Source of the DNA: a virus
Virus record (IMG/VR): IMGVR_UViG_3300022540_000741
Location: 1-55,716 of that record
Strand: one strand, 5' to 3'
DNA: 55,716 bases
Below the pieces are notes generated by a model, which saw only the letters and a program-made list of their open reading frames with translations, ran no database searches and was not told the origin of the DNA. The position numbers and the translations under genes were made by a program. Below are positions 47,959 through 55,581 of the stretch, piece after piece. How positions within the stretch are numbered: the stretch's first letter is position 1; each line of letters begins with the position of its first letter.

Positions 47959-48440
47959 AGAAAAAACCACGTGGAAAGAGAAGAGGAGCTCCTTCCAAAT
48001 ACGATGATAAAGATTATCCTGGAACTGTGGATGGAGTTACAGAATCAATGACTCATAAACAGTTCTTTGAATGGTGCAGTGTCGAGCACATAGCACAAGC
48101 ATTAGGAATCCATAGAGATACTCTAAATCTGTGGAGATCTAAGCACGCAGAATTTGAAGATTCGATGGAGCGATGGGAGCTAAAAAGGAATACTCTATTT
48201 TATCTGTTTTGTAGAGTGCTGCAACCTGGAGTGTGGATATTCCTAGCTAAGAATTGGTTAGGGATGCGTGATCAGCAGTTTATAGAAGCGAAGTCCACAG
48301 AGACTATAAAATTCGTGTCCAAATTTCCTATCTTAGGAGGAAAGAAATCCAAAGTTAAAGAAGAGGAGTATAAAAGTCCTGTAGAAGAGAAGAGTTTTGA
48401 GCTTCCTCCAAAGGAGAAGAGTGAAGACAATCCAAATTAA
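47955..48440 (+). CDS. Terminase small subunit-like protein
   Basis: A 161-residue protein with a basic start (KKKPRGKRRGAPSKYDD) and a helix-turn-helix (about 45-70, VEHIAQALGIHRDTLNLWRSKHAEF) of the kind used by small terminases to bind packaging sites. It lies about 0.9 kb before the large subunit, separated by four small genes. Confidence 0.75.
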   Translation: MKKKPRGKRRGAPSKYDDKDYPGTVDGVTESMTHKQFFEWCSVEHIAQALGIHRDTLNLWRSKHAEFEDSMERWELKRNTLFYLFCRVLQPGVWIFLAKNWLGMRDQQFIEAKSTETIKFVSKFPILGGKKSKVKEEEYKSPVEEKSFELPPKEKSEDNPN

Positions 48441-48588
48441 GTGTCCTTCCTGCAGCAGAGAAGTGAGCGCTGTTCAGTATCCAGGGATTAAGATAATTCA
48501 AGGATTTTGCTCAGACTGTGAAAAGCAGTTCACTTTTAAGTTAAGGAAAGGATGTGGAATTCCTATGTTAATGGAGAAGGAGTCATGA
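48421..48588 (+). CDS. Small zinc-ribbon protein, GTG start
   Basis: A 55-residue protein whose GTG start follows AAAGGAGAAGA, overlapping the previous gene by 20 bases. CPSC (8-11) and CSDC (27-30) form a zinc ribbon. Its function in the packaging operon is unknown. Confidence 0.6.
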   Translation: MKTIQIKCPSCSREVSAVQYPGIKIIQGFCSDCEKQFTFKLRKGCGIPMLMEKES

Positions 48589-48752
48589 GAACTGTCTGGA
48601 TTTTGACTGAAAAAGAACAGTGGAGATTCGATGCTTATCTCAAATCGATAGCTGAAGCTGCAATCACTATGCGAGAACTTGCTGAAGCTATGTATAAAGC
48701 TGGTCTAGCTGCGATCACGCTCAAAGATACGATGAAGATAGCTAAAAAGTGA
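48585..48752 (+). CDS. Small hypothetical protein
   Basis: A 55-residue helical protein (start ATG 48585, after gagaaggag). It contains TEKEQWRFDAYLKSIAEAAITMRELAEAM. Overlaps the previous stop. Not recognised. Confidence 0.5.
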   Translation: MRTVWILTEKEQWRFDAYLKSIAEAAITMRELAEAMYKAGLAAITLKDTMKIAKK

Positions 48753-48755
48753 TGT

Positions 48756-48800
48756 ACAAGATCTTGTGGAGCTCGGAGCTCCTTAGATACTATATATAGT
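48756..48800 (+). repeat. Three adjacent palindromes in a 58-base gap
   Basis: ACAAGATCTTGT (48756-48767), GGAGCTC-G-GAGCTCC (48768-48782) and ACTATATATAGT (48789-48800) are each perfect palindromes and fill most of the gap between a small gene and the 48811 gene. They could be operators or part of the packaging recognition site, as they lie between the two terminase genes. Confidence 0.6.
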
Positions 48801-48810
48801 GGAGGATTCA

Positions 48811-49119
48811 ATGTGCAAATTTGGAGATTTTGAGACGATAACTATCGCTCCAAAGGAACATTTTTCTCCTAAAGACATTCCTAAGATCGAAGGAGCTGCA
48901 TCACATAGAGTAAATGTTGATCGCTGTCTCGCTCCACTTATAGAGATGCTGAATCTCTATGGAATAAAGACTATAGCTTGCTGCTGCGGACATGGAAGGA
49001 GTCCTAATTCCAGCATCAGGATCTCTGCTCACAATCTAGATATCATAGCTTTAGGAGAAGATCTTACTATCCATCTCAAATTTCCGTATTCTGGATTAAA
49101 GAAGGAGACAACATTATGA
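48811..49119 (+). CDS. Conserved hypothetical protein (ACCCGHG motif)
   Basis: A 102-residue protein starting at ATG 48811 after TGGAGGATTCA. HRVNVDRCLAPLIEMLNLYGIKTIACCCGHGRSPNSSIRI is a phage motif seen in small proteins whose cysteine/histidine cluster may bind metal. The function is unknown. Confidence 0.6.
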   Translation: MCKFGDFETITIAPKEHFSPKDIPKIEGAASHRVNVDRCLAPLIEMLNLYGIKTIACCCGHGRSPNSSIRISAHNLDIIALGEDLTIHLKFPYSGLKKETTL

Positions 49120-49304
49120 TTTTCAATATATTTGGATTTCTAGGAGATATATCTAACAAGATAGCGCAGCTTCCTAATAAGGAAAAGTCCAAGAAGCAGA
49201 TCAAGTGTATAAAAGCGGAGCATGAACAGAAATCCAGGACTCAATTAAAGGAAGGAAAGAAGAGAAGTGAGCATATTTCCTCCTTCCATCATCAGAATAG
49301 ATAA
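49116..49304 (+). CDS. Small basic hypothetical protein
   Basis: A 62-residue basic protein (KEKSKKQIKCIKAEHEQKSRT) with a hydrophobic start. Overlaps its neighbours by one to four bases. Not recognised. Confidence 0.5.
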   Translation: MIFNIFGFLGDISNKIAQLPNKEKSKKQIKCIKAEHEQKSRTQLKEGKKRSEHISSFHHQNR

Positions 49305-50647
49305 TGAAACAAGAAGAAAGAGTAATAAGCAGCGCTGATCCTACTCCAAGACAGATTGAAGCTTCAGTCTCTCCAGCTAGATACGTGCTCTATGGAGGAG
49401 CTATGCGTGGAGCAAAGACAGCGTGGTTGTGTAACTGCGCAGTCGCTCTTTCAACAGGAATTCCAGGAAATAGAGGATACATGGCACGTCATGAGCTTCA
49501 TGAATTTAAGCTCAGTACGCTCCTGGAGCTCCAGAAATGGTTAGATCCTGAGCTGCTGCTGTTTCATAACAAAAGTGATCATCTATTCAAGTTTAAAAAT
49601 GGATCTGAGCTCTTCTATGGAGGATTAGGAGACGATGAGCGAGCTATAGACAGACTTAAATCAATGGAACTGGGATGGTTCGCTATAGATCAAGTAGAAG
49701 AGACTACTGAAAAGCATTTTCTCCTTTTGTGTACTCGCTTGAGTCTCAATATTCCAGGAATAGTGTTTAAAGGACTCTGTACAGCTAATCCTACATCCAA
49801 CTGGGTGAAGCATCGATGGATAGATCCTTCTCCTCCACTCGCAGATCACGCTTTTGTTCCTGCTTTTATTCGTGACAATCCTCACAATCCTCCAGACTAT
49901 GAAGAGAAGATGCGTGAAGTACTTCCTGCGGATCTCGCTCAAGCGTGGATCGAAGGAGACTGGAATGTAGTCTCAGAGTGCAATGCGCTGTTCCAGTATT
50001 CAAAAGTGACGCTGGCAATGAATAGGAATTTAAGAGCAGAGTCTCCAGTGACGGACATAGGAGTGGATGTCGCTAGAGAAGGAGATGATGAGACTGTAAT
50101 CGCTCTAAAGCAGAAAGCAGCGTCCAAGTTGGAAGTTGATGCTGGACTAGGAGCTAAATTCACTCTCATAAAGAAGATAATCGGACAGGATACGATGCAG
50201 ACTGCAGATGATGTCATTGAACTGATGCAGATCCATCATTCTGCAAATGTGAAAATCGATTCTATAGGATATGGAGCTGGAGTCTTTGATAGGATCAAGC
50301 GGATGTTAAAAGAGCTGCGCACTCGCTGGAAATACACTGGATCGCTTTTAGAGTATAAAGGATCGAATAAAGCTCAAGATCCTGCACGCTATCGCAACCG
50401 GAGAGCGGAGGATATGTTTATGTTTAGCAAGAAGCTTTCTTACGTGGATATTCCACAGGATCAGAAATTGAGAAATGAGATGTCGATCCGCTATCGACTA
50501 TTGAGCGCAGATGGACTTTTCAGAATAGAGAGCAAAGAGGAGTTTAAGAAGAGAATGAAGATGAGCACAGATCGTCTGGACGCTATTGTTATAGCGGACG
50601 CAGCTTGCAAAGAGAAAAGAAGAGGAAGAGTGTTTAGATCATGGTGA
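49304..50647 (+). CDS. Terminase large subunit
   Basis: A 447-residue DNA-packaging motor. Walker A GGAMRGAKT (31-39), Walker B with catalytic Glu in WFAIDQVEE (125-133), a CTANPTSNWVKHRW coupling segment (159-172) and a nuclease domain with GVDVAREGDDE (253-263) and DRLDAIVIADA near the end. It cuts concatemeric DNA and pumps it through the portal. It overlaps the PAPS-reductase-like gene by seven bases. Confidence 0.94.
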   Translation: MKQEERVISSADPTPRQIEASVSPARYVLYGGAMRGAKTAWLCNCAVALSTGIPGNRGYMARHELHEFKLSTLLELQKWLDPELLLFHNKSDHLFKFKNGSELFYGGLGDDERAIDRLKSMELGWFAIDQVEETTEKHFLLLCTRLSLNIPGIVFKGLCTANPTSNWVKHRWIDPSPPLADHAFVPAFIRDNPHNPPDYEEKMREVLPADLAQAWIEGDWNVVSECNALFQYSKVTLAMNRNLRAESPVTDIGVDVAREGDDETVIALKQKAASKLEVDAGLGAKFTLIKKIIGQDTMQTADDVIELMQIHHSANVKIDSIGYGAGVFDRIKRMLKELRTRWKYTGSLLEYKGSNKAQDPARYRNRRAEDMFMFSKKLSYVDIPQDQKLRNEMSIRYRLLSADGLFRIESKEEFKKRMKMSTDRLDAIVIADAACKEKRRGRVFRSW

Positions 50648-51345
50648 GAATCCTTTCATACGGAGCAGGAGTCAACAGCACAGCTCTCATTGCATTGACG
50701 CTGCTTAAAAGGATTCCTCCATTTGATGAGATCGTATTCTCAGACACAGGAACTGAGTATCCTCATACTTATCAATATATGGACTATTTAGAGTCGCTAG
50801 GAATCAAAATCACGTATCTAACTGGAGGAGTGGAGCATCAGACGCTGCTAGAGCGCTGTCAAAAGCATAAAGTCATTCCTTCGATGATGAATCGCTGGTG
50901 TACTGAGAAATGGAAGATCCGTCCTATATCGTATTATACGAAGTCTCTAGATCCTGGAGCTGAAACAATAATAGGAATAGACGCTGGAGAATCTCATCGT
51001 GTCTCCAGGAAGTACAAAAGGAACAAATATCCGCTAGTGGATATGGGGATAGATCGCAGTGGATGTCGTAAAGTGATAAAGGAAGCTGGACTCGGACTTC
51101 CAATGAAGAGCGGATGCTATATCTGTCCTTTTCAGTCCAAACGCAACTGGATAGAACTGAAAAAGTCGTATCCTGAGCTCTGGACTATAGCTGTGGAGCT
51201 GGAGAAGGAGTGTATCATCGAGAAAGAGAAATATACTTATAGGAGAGGAACTACAATCGTGGACTTCGTAGGAGATCTAGATCTACAGCAGGATCTAGAC
51301 TTTGACTTCGAGCTGGAGCAATCCTGCTGGTGCATGTTCCAATGA
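50641..51345 (+). CDS. PAPS-reductase-family ATP pyrophosphatase
   Basis: A 234-residue protein. SYGAGVNST (residues 6-14) is the PP-loop, DEIVFSDTGTEYPHTYQYM the following strand-helix, CTEKWKIRP the adenylate contact region, and SGCYICPFQ a cysteine pair. Phage members of this group are linked to sulfur or nucleotide modification, but the substrate is not known. The next gene is a radical SAM enzyme, overlapping by ATGA. Confidence 0.82.
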   Translation: MVRILSYGAGVNSTALIALTLLKRIPPFDEIVFSDTGTEYPHTYQYMDYLESLGIKITYLTGGVEHQTLLERCQKHKVIPSMMNRWCTEKWKIRPISYYTKSLDPGAETIIGIDAGESHRVSRKYKRNKYPLVDMGIDRSGCRKVIKEAGLGLPMKSGCYICPFQSKRNWIELKKSYPELWTIAVELEKECIIEKEKYTYRRGTTIVDFVGDLDLQQDLDFDFELEQSCWCMFQ

Positions 51346-52286
51346 AGAAAATAGGACTTATAGACATAGATTCTAAGATGGCAAACCTAGCATTGATGAA
51401 ACTGAGCTCATACTACAAGTCCAAAGGAGACAAAGTGGAGCTCACAGCTCCTCTCTTCGCTAAGAACTATGATCGTGTTTACGGATCTAAGATCTTCTCC
51501 TATTCTCGTCTTCCTACTCTTCCTTCATCAGCAGTCATCGGAGGATCAGGAGTGGATCTCGGATTGAAGCTGGATCTCTGCATTGAGAGGATAATGCCCG
51601 ACTACACACTGTATCGAGATCTGGATTACAGTCTAGGATTCACTAGTAGAGGATGTAGCAGACGCTGTAGATTTTGCGTTGTTCCTATTAAAGAAGGAAG
51701 ACTGATCAAAACAGCATCGATCTATGAATTCTGGAATCCCTGGCACAAAAAGCTTGTTCTCCTGGATAACAACATTCTAGGACTGAAATATAATTTTGAA
51801 CAAGTAGCAGAGGATCTACTTAAAGAGAGAATAAAAGTGGACTTCACTCAAGGACTCGATATCAGATTATTGAATGATGATAATACTAAGATCCTGAGAC
51901 AGCTCTCCTTCTTCCAGGACGTGAAGTTCTCCTTCGATAGACTGAGCTATGAGACTGGATTCAGGAGAGGAGCAGAGCTCCTGCAGAAATATCAATTCTC
52001 TAAGACGCATGTGACGATATACGTTCTAGCAGGATATGATGAGGACTTTGAATCCACGCTCCAGAGAGTAGAGATCATCCTGGAGTATGGATTCGCTCCT
52101 TATATCATGATCTATAGATCTAGGACTGGAGAGAGGATAGGCGATGAGCGCTTCCATCGATTGATGCTCTGGAGCAATAAGAAGCAGAGACTCCGCTCTT
52201 CATCATTCGCAGACTTCAATCGTCAATTCAGAAGAAAGGAGAATTATGTCTCTCCATCACAGATGCAGATTAAGGAGGATCTATGA
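51342..52286 (+). CDS. Radical SAM enzyme with B12-binding-like start
   Basis: A 314-residue protein (start ATG 51342, overlapping TGA). IDIDSKMANLALMKLSSYYKSKGD is a Rossmann-like start as in cobalamin-binding domains. GFTSRGCSRRCRFC has Cys105, Cys109 and Cys112 (CX3CX2C) for the 4Fe-4S cluster, and LLDNNILG and FTQGLDIRLLNDD follow. Phage versions are common with unknown substrate. Together with the preceding gene it may modify a nucleotide or RNA. Confidence 0.8.
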   Translation: MKKIGLIDIDSKMANLALMKLSSYYKSKGDKVELTAPLFAKNYDRVYGSKIFSYSRLPTLPSSAVIGGSGVDLGLKLDLCIERIMPDYTLYRDLDYSLGFTSRGCSRRCRFCVVPIKEGRLIKTASIYEFWNPWHKKLVLLDNNILGLKYNFEQVAEDLLKERIKVDFTQGLDIRLLNDDNTKILRQLSFFQDVKFSFDRLSYETGFRRGAELLQKYQFSKTHVTIYVLAGYDEDFESTLQRVEIILEYGFAPYIMIYRSRTGERIGDERFHRLMLWSNKKQRLRSSSFADFNRQFRRKENYVSPSQMQIKEDL

Positions 52287-52603
52287 ACAACTATTTTCCT
52301 AAATTCAATAAAAGAGAGAAAGAGCTGCTGAGAGTAGAGCATCAGAAAGGAATGATCGAGAACTCAGTCAATTTCTTTTCTTATAATATGAAGCATGAGC
52401 TCTTAAAGCATCTAGACAGACCTGGATGGAAGAGAGAGACAATTTCATATTTGAAGCGCAGACTCAATGAGGAGCTATGGGAATTTGAGCGAGCGATATT
52501 TGAATCTAAGTCTAGAGAAGAAGTACTGAGAGAAGGAGCAGATGTAGCTAATTTCGTGATGATGATTGCTGATATTTATAGAGAAGGAGCTATTGTTCAA
52601 TGA
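52283..52603 (+). CDS. MazG-like nucleotide pyrophosphohydrolase
   Basis: A 106-residue helical protein with RRLNEELWEFERAIFESKSREEVLREGADVANFVMMIADI (about 59-99), the ExxE ... ExxD pattern of all-alpha NTP pyrophosphatases (MazG group), which split dNTPs or ppGpp-like signals. It has AAGGAGGATCT before its start. It follows two possible modification genes and may clear unwanted nucleotides. Confidence 0.72.
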   Translation: MNNYFPKFNKREKELLRVEHQKGMIENSVNFFSYNMKHELLKHLDRPGWKRETISYLKRRLNEELWEFERAIFESKSREEVLREGADVANFVMMIADIYREGAIVQ

Positions 52604-52704
52604 TCAGACATTACTATAAAGAAGAAATTAGAACTTATATCAAGCGATATCTCATCTATCGTTTGATAGCTGCAGTAATGCTCCTGCTGCTGATCTTTGG
52701 ATAG
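52600..52704 (+). CDS. Tiny single-pass membrane protein
   Basis: A 34-residue protein with a C-terminal transmembrane helix (YRLIAAVMLLLLIFG) after a basic start. It overlaps the previous stop by ATGA. Many phages carry such membrane miniproteins; the role is unknown. Confidence 0.5.
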   Translation: MIRHYYKEEIRTYIKRYLIYRLIAAVMLLLLIFG

Positions 52705-52707
52705 ATA

Positions 52708-52875
52708 ATGATCTATAGATATTGCTGGAGTAATAATGAGAAGAGGAGGACTCTTCACATGAGGAGATGTCGAGTCTTAGCTTATGGACGGAGGAACTCC
52801 GCTCTCATTCAATTTAGATCAGGACAGAGAGAGATCGTATCTCGCTTTGCTCTAAGGAGGACAAATGGAACTTGA
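52708..52875 (+). CDS. Small barrel-like basic protein
   Basis: A 55-residue basic protein with CRVLAYGRRNSALIQFRSGQREIVSRFALRR, the plan of very small phage barrel proteins ending in a LRR. It overlaps the next gene by 11 bases. The function is unknown. Confidence 0.5.
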   Translation: MIYRYCWSNNEKRRTLHMRRCRVLAYGRRNSALIQFRSGQREIVSRFALRRTNGT

Positions 52876-53110
52876 CGTAACAATAACAAAGACTAGGACT
52901 GGAACTCAGGATTATATCCAGATCTTTAGCGATGATCAGATCTCAGTGAATATCTGCTTAGTCGCTGATGAGATCCGAGTCTCAGATCATCGAGTGAAGA
53001 TAGACGTGGAGGAGTTAGCAAGAGAGCTTTTTGGATGGAGCGCAGATCCTCATACTATAAGTGAATGTGAAGACTTCATTCGATCAATTTATAAAAGGAA
53101 GAAGGAATGA
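52865..53110 (+). CDS. Small hypothetical protein sharing a C-terminal motif with the next
   Basis: An 81-residue protein (TAAGGAGGACAA before the ATG). The first half is beta-rich. The C-terminal ELFGWSADPHTISECEDFIR is closely like ALFEWQAHPHSVKECVSYIQ in the next gene, so both share a small helical module LFxWxAxPHxxxEC. Not recognised. Confidence 0.6.
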   Translation: MELDVTITKTRTGTQDYIQIFSDDQISVNICLVADEIRVSDHRVKIDVEELARELFGWSADPHTISECEDFIRSIYKRKKE

Positions 53111-53352
53111 TCGAGCTTAGATCCAAGTGTCATGGAGCGCAGCTCGAAGTCCGAGAAGGAAATATTCCTGGACTTGAAACATATTACGCATGTGTGGAGT
53201 GTGGATGTATGTGTGAGATCTCAATCGTGAATCTAGACTGGGATCTAGATGAGGAAGGAAGAGCGCTATTTGAATGGCAAGCTCATCCACACTCTGTTAA
53301 GGAGTGCGTGTCTTATATCCAGGATTTAATCCGTAAATTAACAGGAGGATAA
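53107..53352 (+). CDS. Zinc-ribbon-like protein with shared C-terminal motif
   Basis: An 81-residue protein with CHGAQLEV near the start and CVECGCMC (29-36), a likely zinc site, then the LFEWQAHPHSVKEC module shared with the previous gene. Overlaps the previous gene by four bases. Confidence 0.6.
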   Translation: MIELRSKCHGAQLEVREGNIPGLETYYACVECGCMCEISIVNLDWDLDEEGRALFEWQAHPHSVKECVSYIQDLIRKLTGG

Positions 53353-53353
53353 C

Positions 53354-53605
53354 ATGATTGAATTAGGAGACAAAGTCCATGACGATGTTTCTGGAATGGA
53401 AGGAATCGCAGTGTCCGAGATCCGCTATCTGAATCACTGTCATCAGATCGGAGTCCAGTCTGAGTATTTAAAAGAAAGTGGGAAAATGCCCAGTGTCGAG
53501 TATATTGATGTAGGACAACTGCTCCTTATGGAGAAGCGTGTTGTAGTCATAGCTAAAGAAGAAGATCCAGGAGGAGCTCAGTCTTATGCTCCTCAATCAA
53601 AATGA
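53354..53605 (+). CDS. Small hypothetical protein
   Basis: An 83-residue protein with a small-barrel look (IELGDKVHDDVSGMEGIAVSEIRYL), often found in phage accessory regions. ACAGGAGGATAAC precedes the ATG. The function is unknown. Confidence 0.55.
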   Translation: MIELGDKVHDDVSGMEGIAVSEIRYLNHCHQIGVQSEYLKESGKMPSVEYIDVGQLLLMEKRVVVIAKEEDPGGAQSYAPQSK

Positions 53606-53639
53606 GCAGGAAGAAATCTGAAAGGATCATAAGGAGTCA

Positions 53640-53753
53640 ATGCTGATGTATGTGCTCGAAGCTTACTTCATCTGCAGTGGATGTAGGATGAATCCATGTG
53701 AAGTGGAGTCTAAGTCTGAGAGAATCAAAAGGAGAGGAGGATCTAATGGATGA
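53640..53753 (+). CDS. Tiny zinc-knuckle-like protein
   Basis: A 37-residue protein after AAGGAG with CSGCRMNPC (residues 12-20), a short cysteine cluster, and a basic end. It overlaps the next start by eight bases. The start may be ATG 53640 or 53646. Confidence 0.45.
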   Translation: MLMYVLEAYFICSGCRMNPCEVESKSERIKRRGGSNG

Positions 53754-53979
53754 GATCAAGTTTCCTAGATTTAAGAAGATGATTTCTGCTATGGACTTCC
53801 AGGAAGAGCTCCAGAGACTAATAGATCTTAAGCTGTATTCCAGAGAGAAAGCTGAAGCTGGAGTAGGAGTCAAGATCCTATTAGATGCTTTCCTTCCTAG
53901 AAAGACAGCGCTCCTCATCTCAGAGGATGATAAGATAGTAGCAGTGATCCAGGATCGTAAAGTAGTGGAGATCAAATGA
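53746..53979 (+). CDS. Small hypothetical protein
   Basis: A 77-residue alpha/beta protein starting at ATG 53746 because AGAGGAGGATCTA precedes it. It contains MDFQEELQRLIDLKLYSREKAEAGVGVKIL. Not recognised. Confidence 0.55.
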   Translation: MDEIKFPRFKKMISAMDFQEELQRLIDLKLYSREKAEAGVGVKILLDAFLPRKTALLISEDDKIVAVIQDRKVVEIK

Positions 53980-54296
53980 AAAGCAAATGCTGTGGAAGCA
54001 GAATTCGCAGAGACAGCATAGGACTGATCTTAGTTAAAGGAAGCTATGTGAGAAGAGGAGTGTGTAGAGAGTGCATGAGCTTCTGTGTAGTAGAGCGTAG
54101 AGACAGTAAAATTTTTCACGCAGCGCTTCAGCTCCTAAAGAATATATATAAAGGAATGATCATAATAGTAGCTACATGCTTCCTGCTTCCTACTCTTCTC
54201 TTTGTACTAATGCTTACACACGTAATAAGGATAGAGCATAAGATCACTCTCTATCCGATACTCAGGACAAGAGATGATCATAGAGAGGTGATATGA
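53976..54296 (+). CDS. Zinc-knuckle membrane protein
   Basis: A 106-residue protein: CCGSR (5-9) and CREC (30-33) give a zinc-ribbon-like head. A transmembrane helix follows at about 60-82 (GMIIIVATCFLLPTLLFVLM) with a basic tail. It would sit at the inner membrane with a metal-binding head. The role is unknown. Confidence 0.55.
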   Translation: MKSKCCGSRIRRDSIGLILVKGSYVRRGVCRECMSFCVVERRDSKIFHAALQLLKNIYKGMIIIVATCFLLPTLLFVLMLTHVIRIEHKITLYPILRTRDDHREVI

Positions 54297-54535
54297 AGTG
54301 TCTTGTATTCGCTTCTCAAGATCTAGAGATAGATCCTGCTCCTGGAACAGAAGTCATAGTTCATCCTCTCCTTCCTTTGGACTCTGCTGTTCTTTTGAAT
54401 CACATAGGAGAGATAATTGGAATCTACTCTAATGGAAAGCTTGTCGAGTTACCCCTAGATTCTGCAATAAACTACCTCGCCATATCTCCGCTTGCAATAA
54501 AAAAAAAGCCTCTGTTGGAAGTGAGCGATGAGTAA
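54293..54535 (+). CDS. Small hypothetical protein
   Basis: An 80-residue hydrophobic beta-rich protein (VIVHPLLPLDSAVLLNHIGEII). Overlaps the previous gene by four bases, with gagaggtgat before the ATG. Not recognised. Confidence 0.5.
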   Translation: MKCLVFASQDLEIDPAPGTEVIVHPLLPLDSAVLLNHIGEIIGIYSNGKLVELPLDSAINYLAISPLAIKKKPLLEVSDE

Positions 54536-54680
54536 GCGGATCTCAAAGGAGGAGAAGGAGAGAATTAAGAAGAGAGTTATGCTGATGAGAGACAGAGACA
54601 AGCTGATCTTCAGGATCATCGCTGAAAGAGTAGGAATAAGTGAATGGTTAGTTAGAGCTGCGTATTATGAGTGGAAGTGA
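54528..54680 (+). CDS. Tiny helix-turn-helix-like protein
   Basis: A 50-residue basic protein overlapping the previous gene by eight bases. FRIIAERVGISEWLVRAAYYEW (29-50) looks like a helix-turn-helix (xxAxxVGIxxxxVRxA), so it may bind DNA. The upstream ggaagtgagcg is a weak ribosome site. Confidence 0.45.
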   Translation: MSKRISKEEKERIKKRVMLMRDRDKLIFRIIAERVGISEWLVRAAYYEWK

Positions 54681-54752
54681 CTGTGTCGCATAACGTTTAT
54701 TATGTCAACTAGGATTGTGAGTTAAGTGTATATAGGCTATGGAGTTAGCTAA

Positions 54753-54956
54753 ATGAGCAACGAAATTGACTACAAAACACTACGAAAAGAGCTTAAATTG
54801 ACTCAATTAGAGCTCTCTGCTGCTATAAGAGAAGAGGAGTCAAGGATCTGGCTGCTGGAGGAAGGATTCATTCATAGAGTAGATCCTGAAGCTGTGGAAA
54901 GGATAAAGGATAAGCTCCTGGATCTCTGTGAAAGAAAAGAGCTGGAGATGTTGTGA
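54753..54956 (+). CDS. XRE-like helix-turn-helix regulator
   Basis: A 67-residue protein: LRKELKLTQLELSAAIREEESRIWLLEEG (10-38) follows the XRE/Cro helix-turn-helix plan (LTQxELSxxI ... I). The 72-base gap before it contains a near-palindrome ATAACGTTTAT (around 54691) and a TATA-like tract that could be an operator. Possibly a Cro-like repressor; no partner repressor is visible in the window. Confidence 0.55.
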   Translation: MSNEIDYKTLRKELKLTQLELSAAIREEESRIWLLEEGFIHRVDPEAVERIKDKLLDLCERKELEML

Positions 54957-55060
54957 ACTTAGGGGTCATATTGTTCAGTGGTTGTGATCTTGGTGGCTGT
55001 GTCATTGAATGGGATGTAGGGATGAAAAATAAAAAGGAGTTCTTAGTAACCTTAGTATAA
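54953..55060 (+). CDS. Possible small gene with atypical codons
   Basis: A 35-residue frame from GTG 54953 overlapping the previous stop. It uses GGT, GGG and GGC for glycine, in contrast to GGA elsewhere, and is hydrophobic with a CDLGGC centre. It could be newly acquired or not coding. Confidence 0.3.
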   Translation: MNLGVILFSGCDLGGCVIEWDVGMKNKKEFLVTLV

Positions 55061-55064
55061 GCAG

Positions 55065-55208
55065 ATGAAGAAAGAATTAAGTAAGAAGGAGAAGAAGTTA
55101 ATTCACAGATTATACTGGCAATGTTATTGTTTAATATTTTCAAGGAAGAAGATTGAGAGGATGGCAGAGGAGGATATAGCTAGAAGGAAATGGTATGAAA
55201 AACCATGA
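55065..55208 (+). CDS. Small basic hypothetical protein
   Basis: A 47-residue protein (MKKELSKKEKKLIHRLYWQC start). Its charged start resembles that of the 54528 gene (MSKRISKEEKERIKKR). The ribosome site is weak. The function is unknown. Confidence 0.4.
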   Translation: MKKELSKKEKKLIHRLYWQCYCLIFSRKKIERMAEEDIARRKWYEKP

Positions 55209-55217
55209 GGAAATCAG

Positions 55218-55427
55218 ATGACTAAATTTTCTCTTTCTACTCTTAAGACAAAGCGTGTTTCCTGTTGGAATTGCAGGAAGATAGTAGTAGTTCCTCTTCC
55301 TTTAGATCCTGAAAGCATAATGGATGAGAATCCTAGACATATTATTCCTTATAAAATGAAATGTCCGTATTGTGGAGACTCGATATATAAATATAAATGT
55401 AGAGAAGAGTCTCAGTTCGTACATTAG
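55218..55427 (+). CDS. Small zinc-ribbon protein
   Basis: A 69-residue protein with CWNC (16-19) and CPYC (49-52), a zinc ribbon spaced by about 30 residues. Overall pattern as in other small phage ribbons. A weak gaggaaat site precedes the ATG. Confidence 0.6.
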   Translation: MTKFSLSTLKTKRVSCWNCRKIVVVPLPLDPESIMDENPRHIIPYKMKCPYCGDSIYKYKCREESQFVH

Positions 55428-55455
55428 GAACTGGATTTGAATTTGGAAATTAAGA

Positions 55456-55581
55456 ATGAAAATCAAATCGCCTAAAAAATTTTTTAAAAATAAAAAAGGA
55501 GTGAGGATAGTGAGAGGAAGCTTGAAATACTGGACATTGATAGCATTGCTCTTGCGCTCCGATTTAAAAAATGAAAGATAA
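55456..55581 (+). CDS. Small basic hypothetical protein
   Basis: A 41-residue frame with a lysine-rich start and a short hydrophobic part (KYWTLIALLLRSD). An AAAAAGGAG site lies inside it, so the real start may be one of the GTG codons near 55501-55510. It overlaps the next gene by 11 bases. Confidence 0.35.
   Translation: MKIKSPKKFFKNKKGVRIVRGSLKYWTLIALLLRSDLKNER

Noticed and set aside
53602-53646. Fourteen-residue frame MSRKKSERIIRSQC
   Set aside because: There is no ribosome site and it overlaps the real neighbours; it is too short to support.
54690-54720. A - strand promoter (TTGACA as reverse complement of TGTCAA)
   Set aside because: No -10 box follows at 16-18 bases and there is no - strand gene for it to serve.
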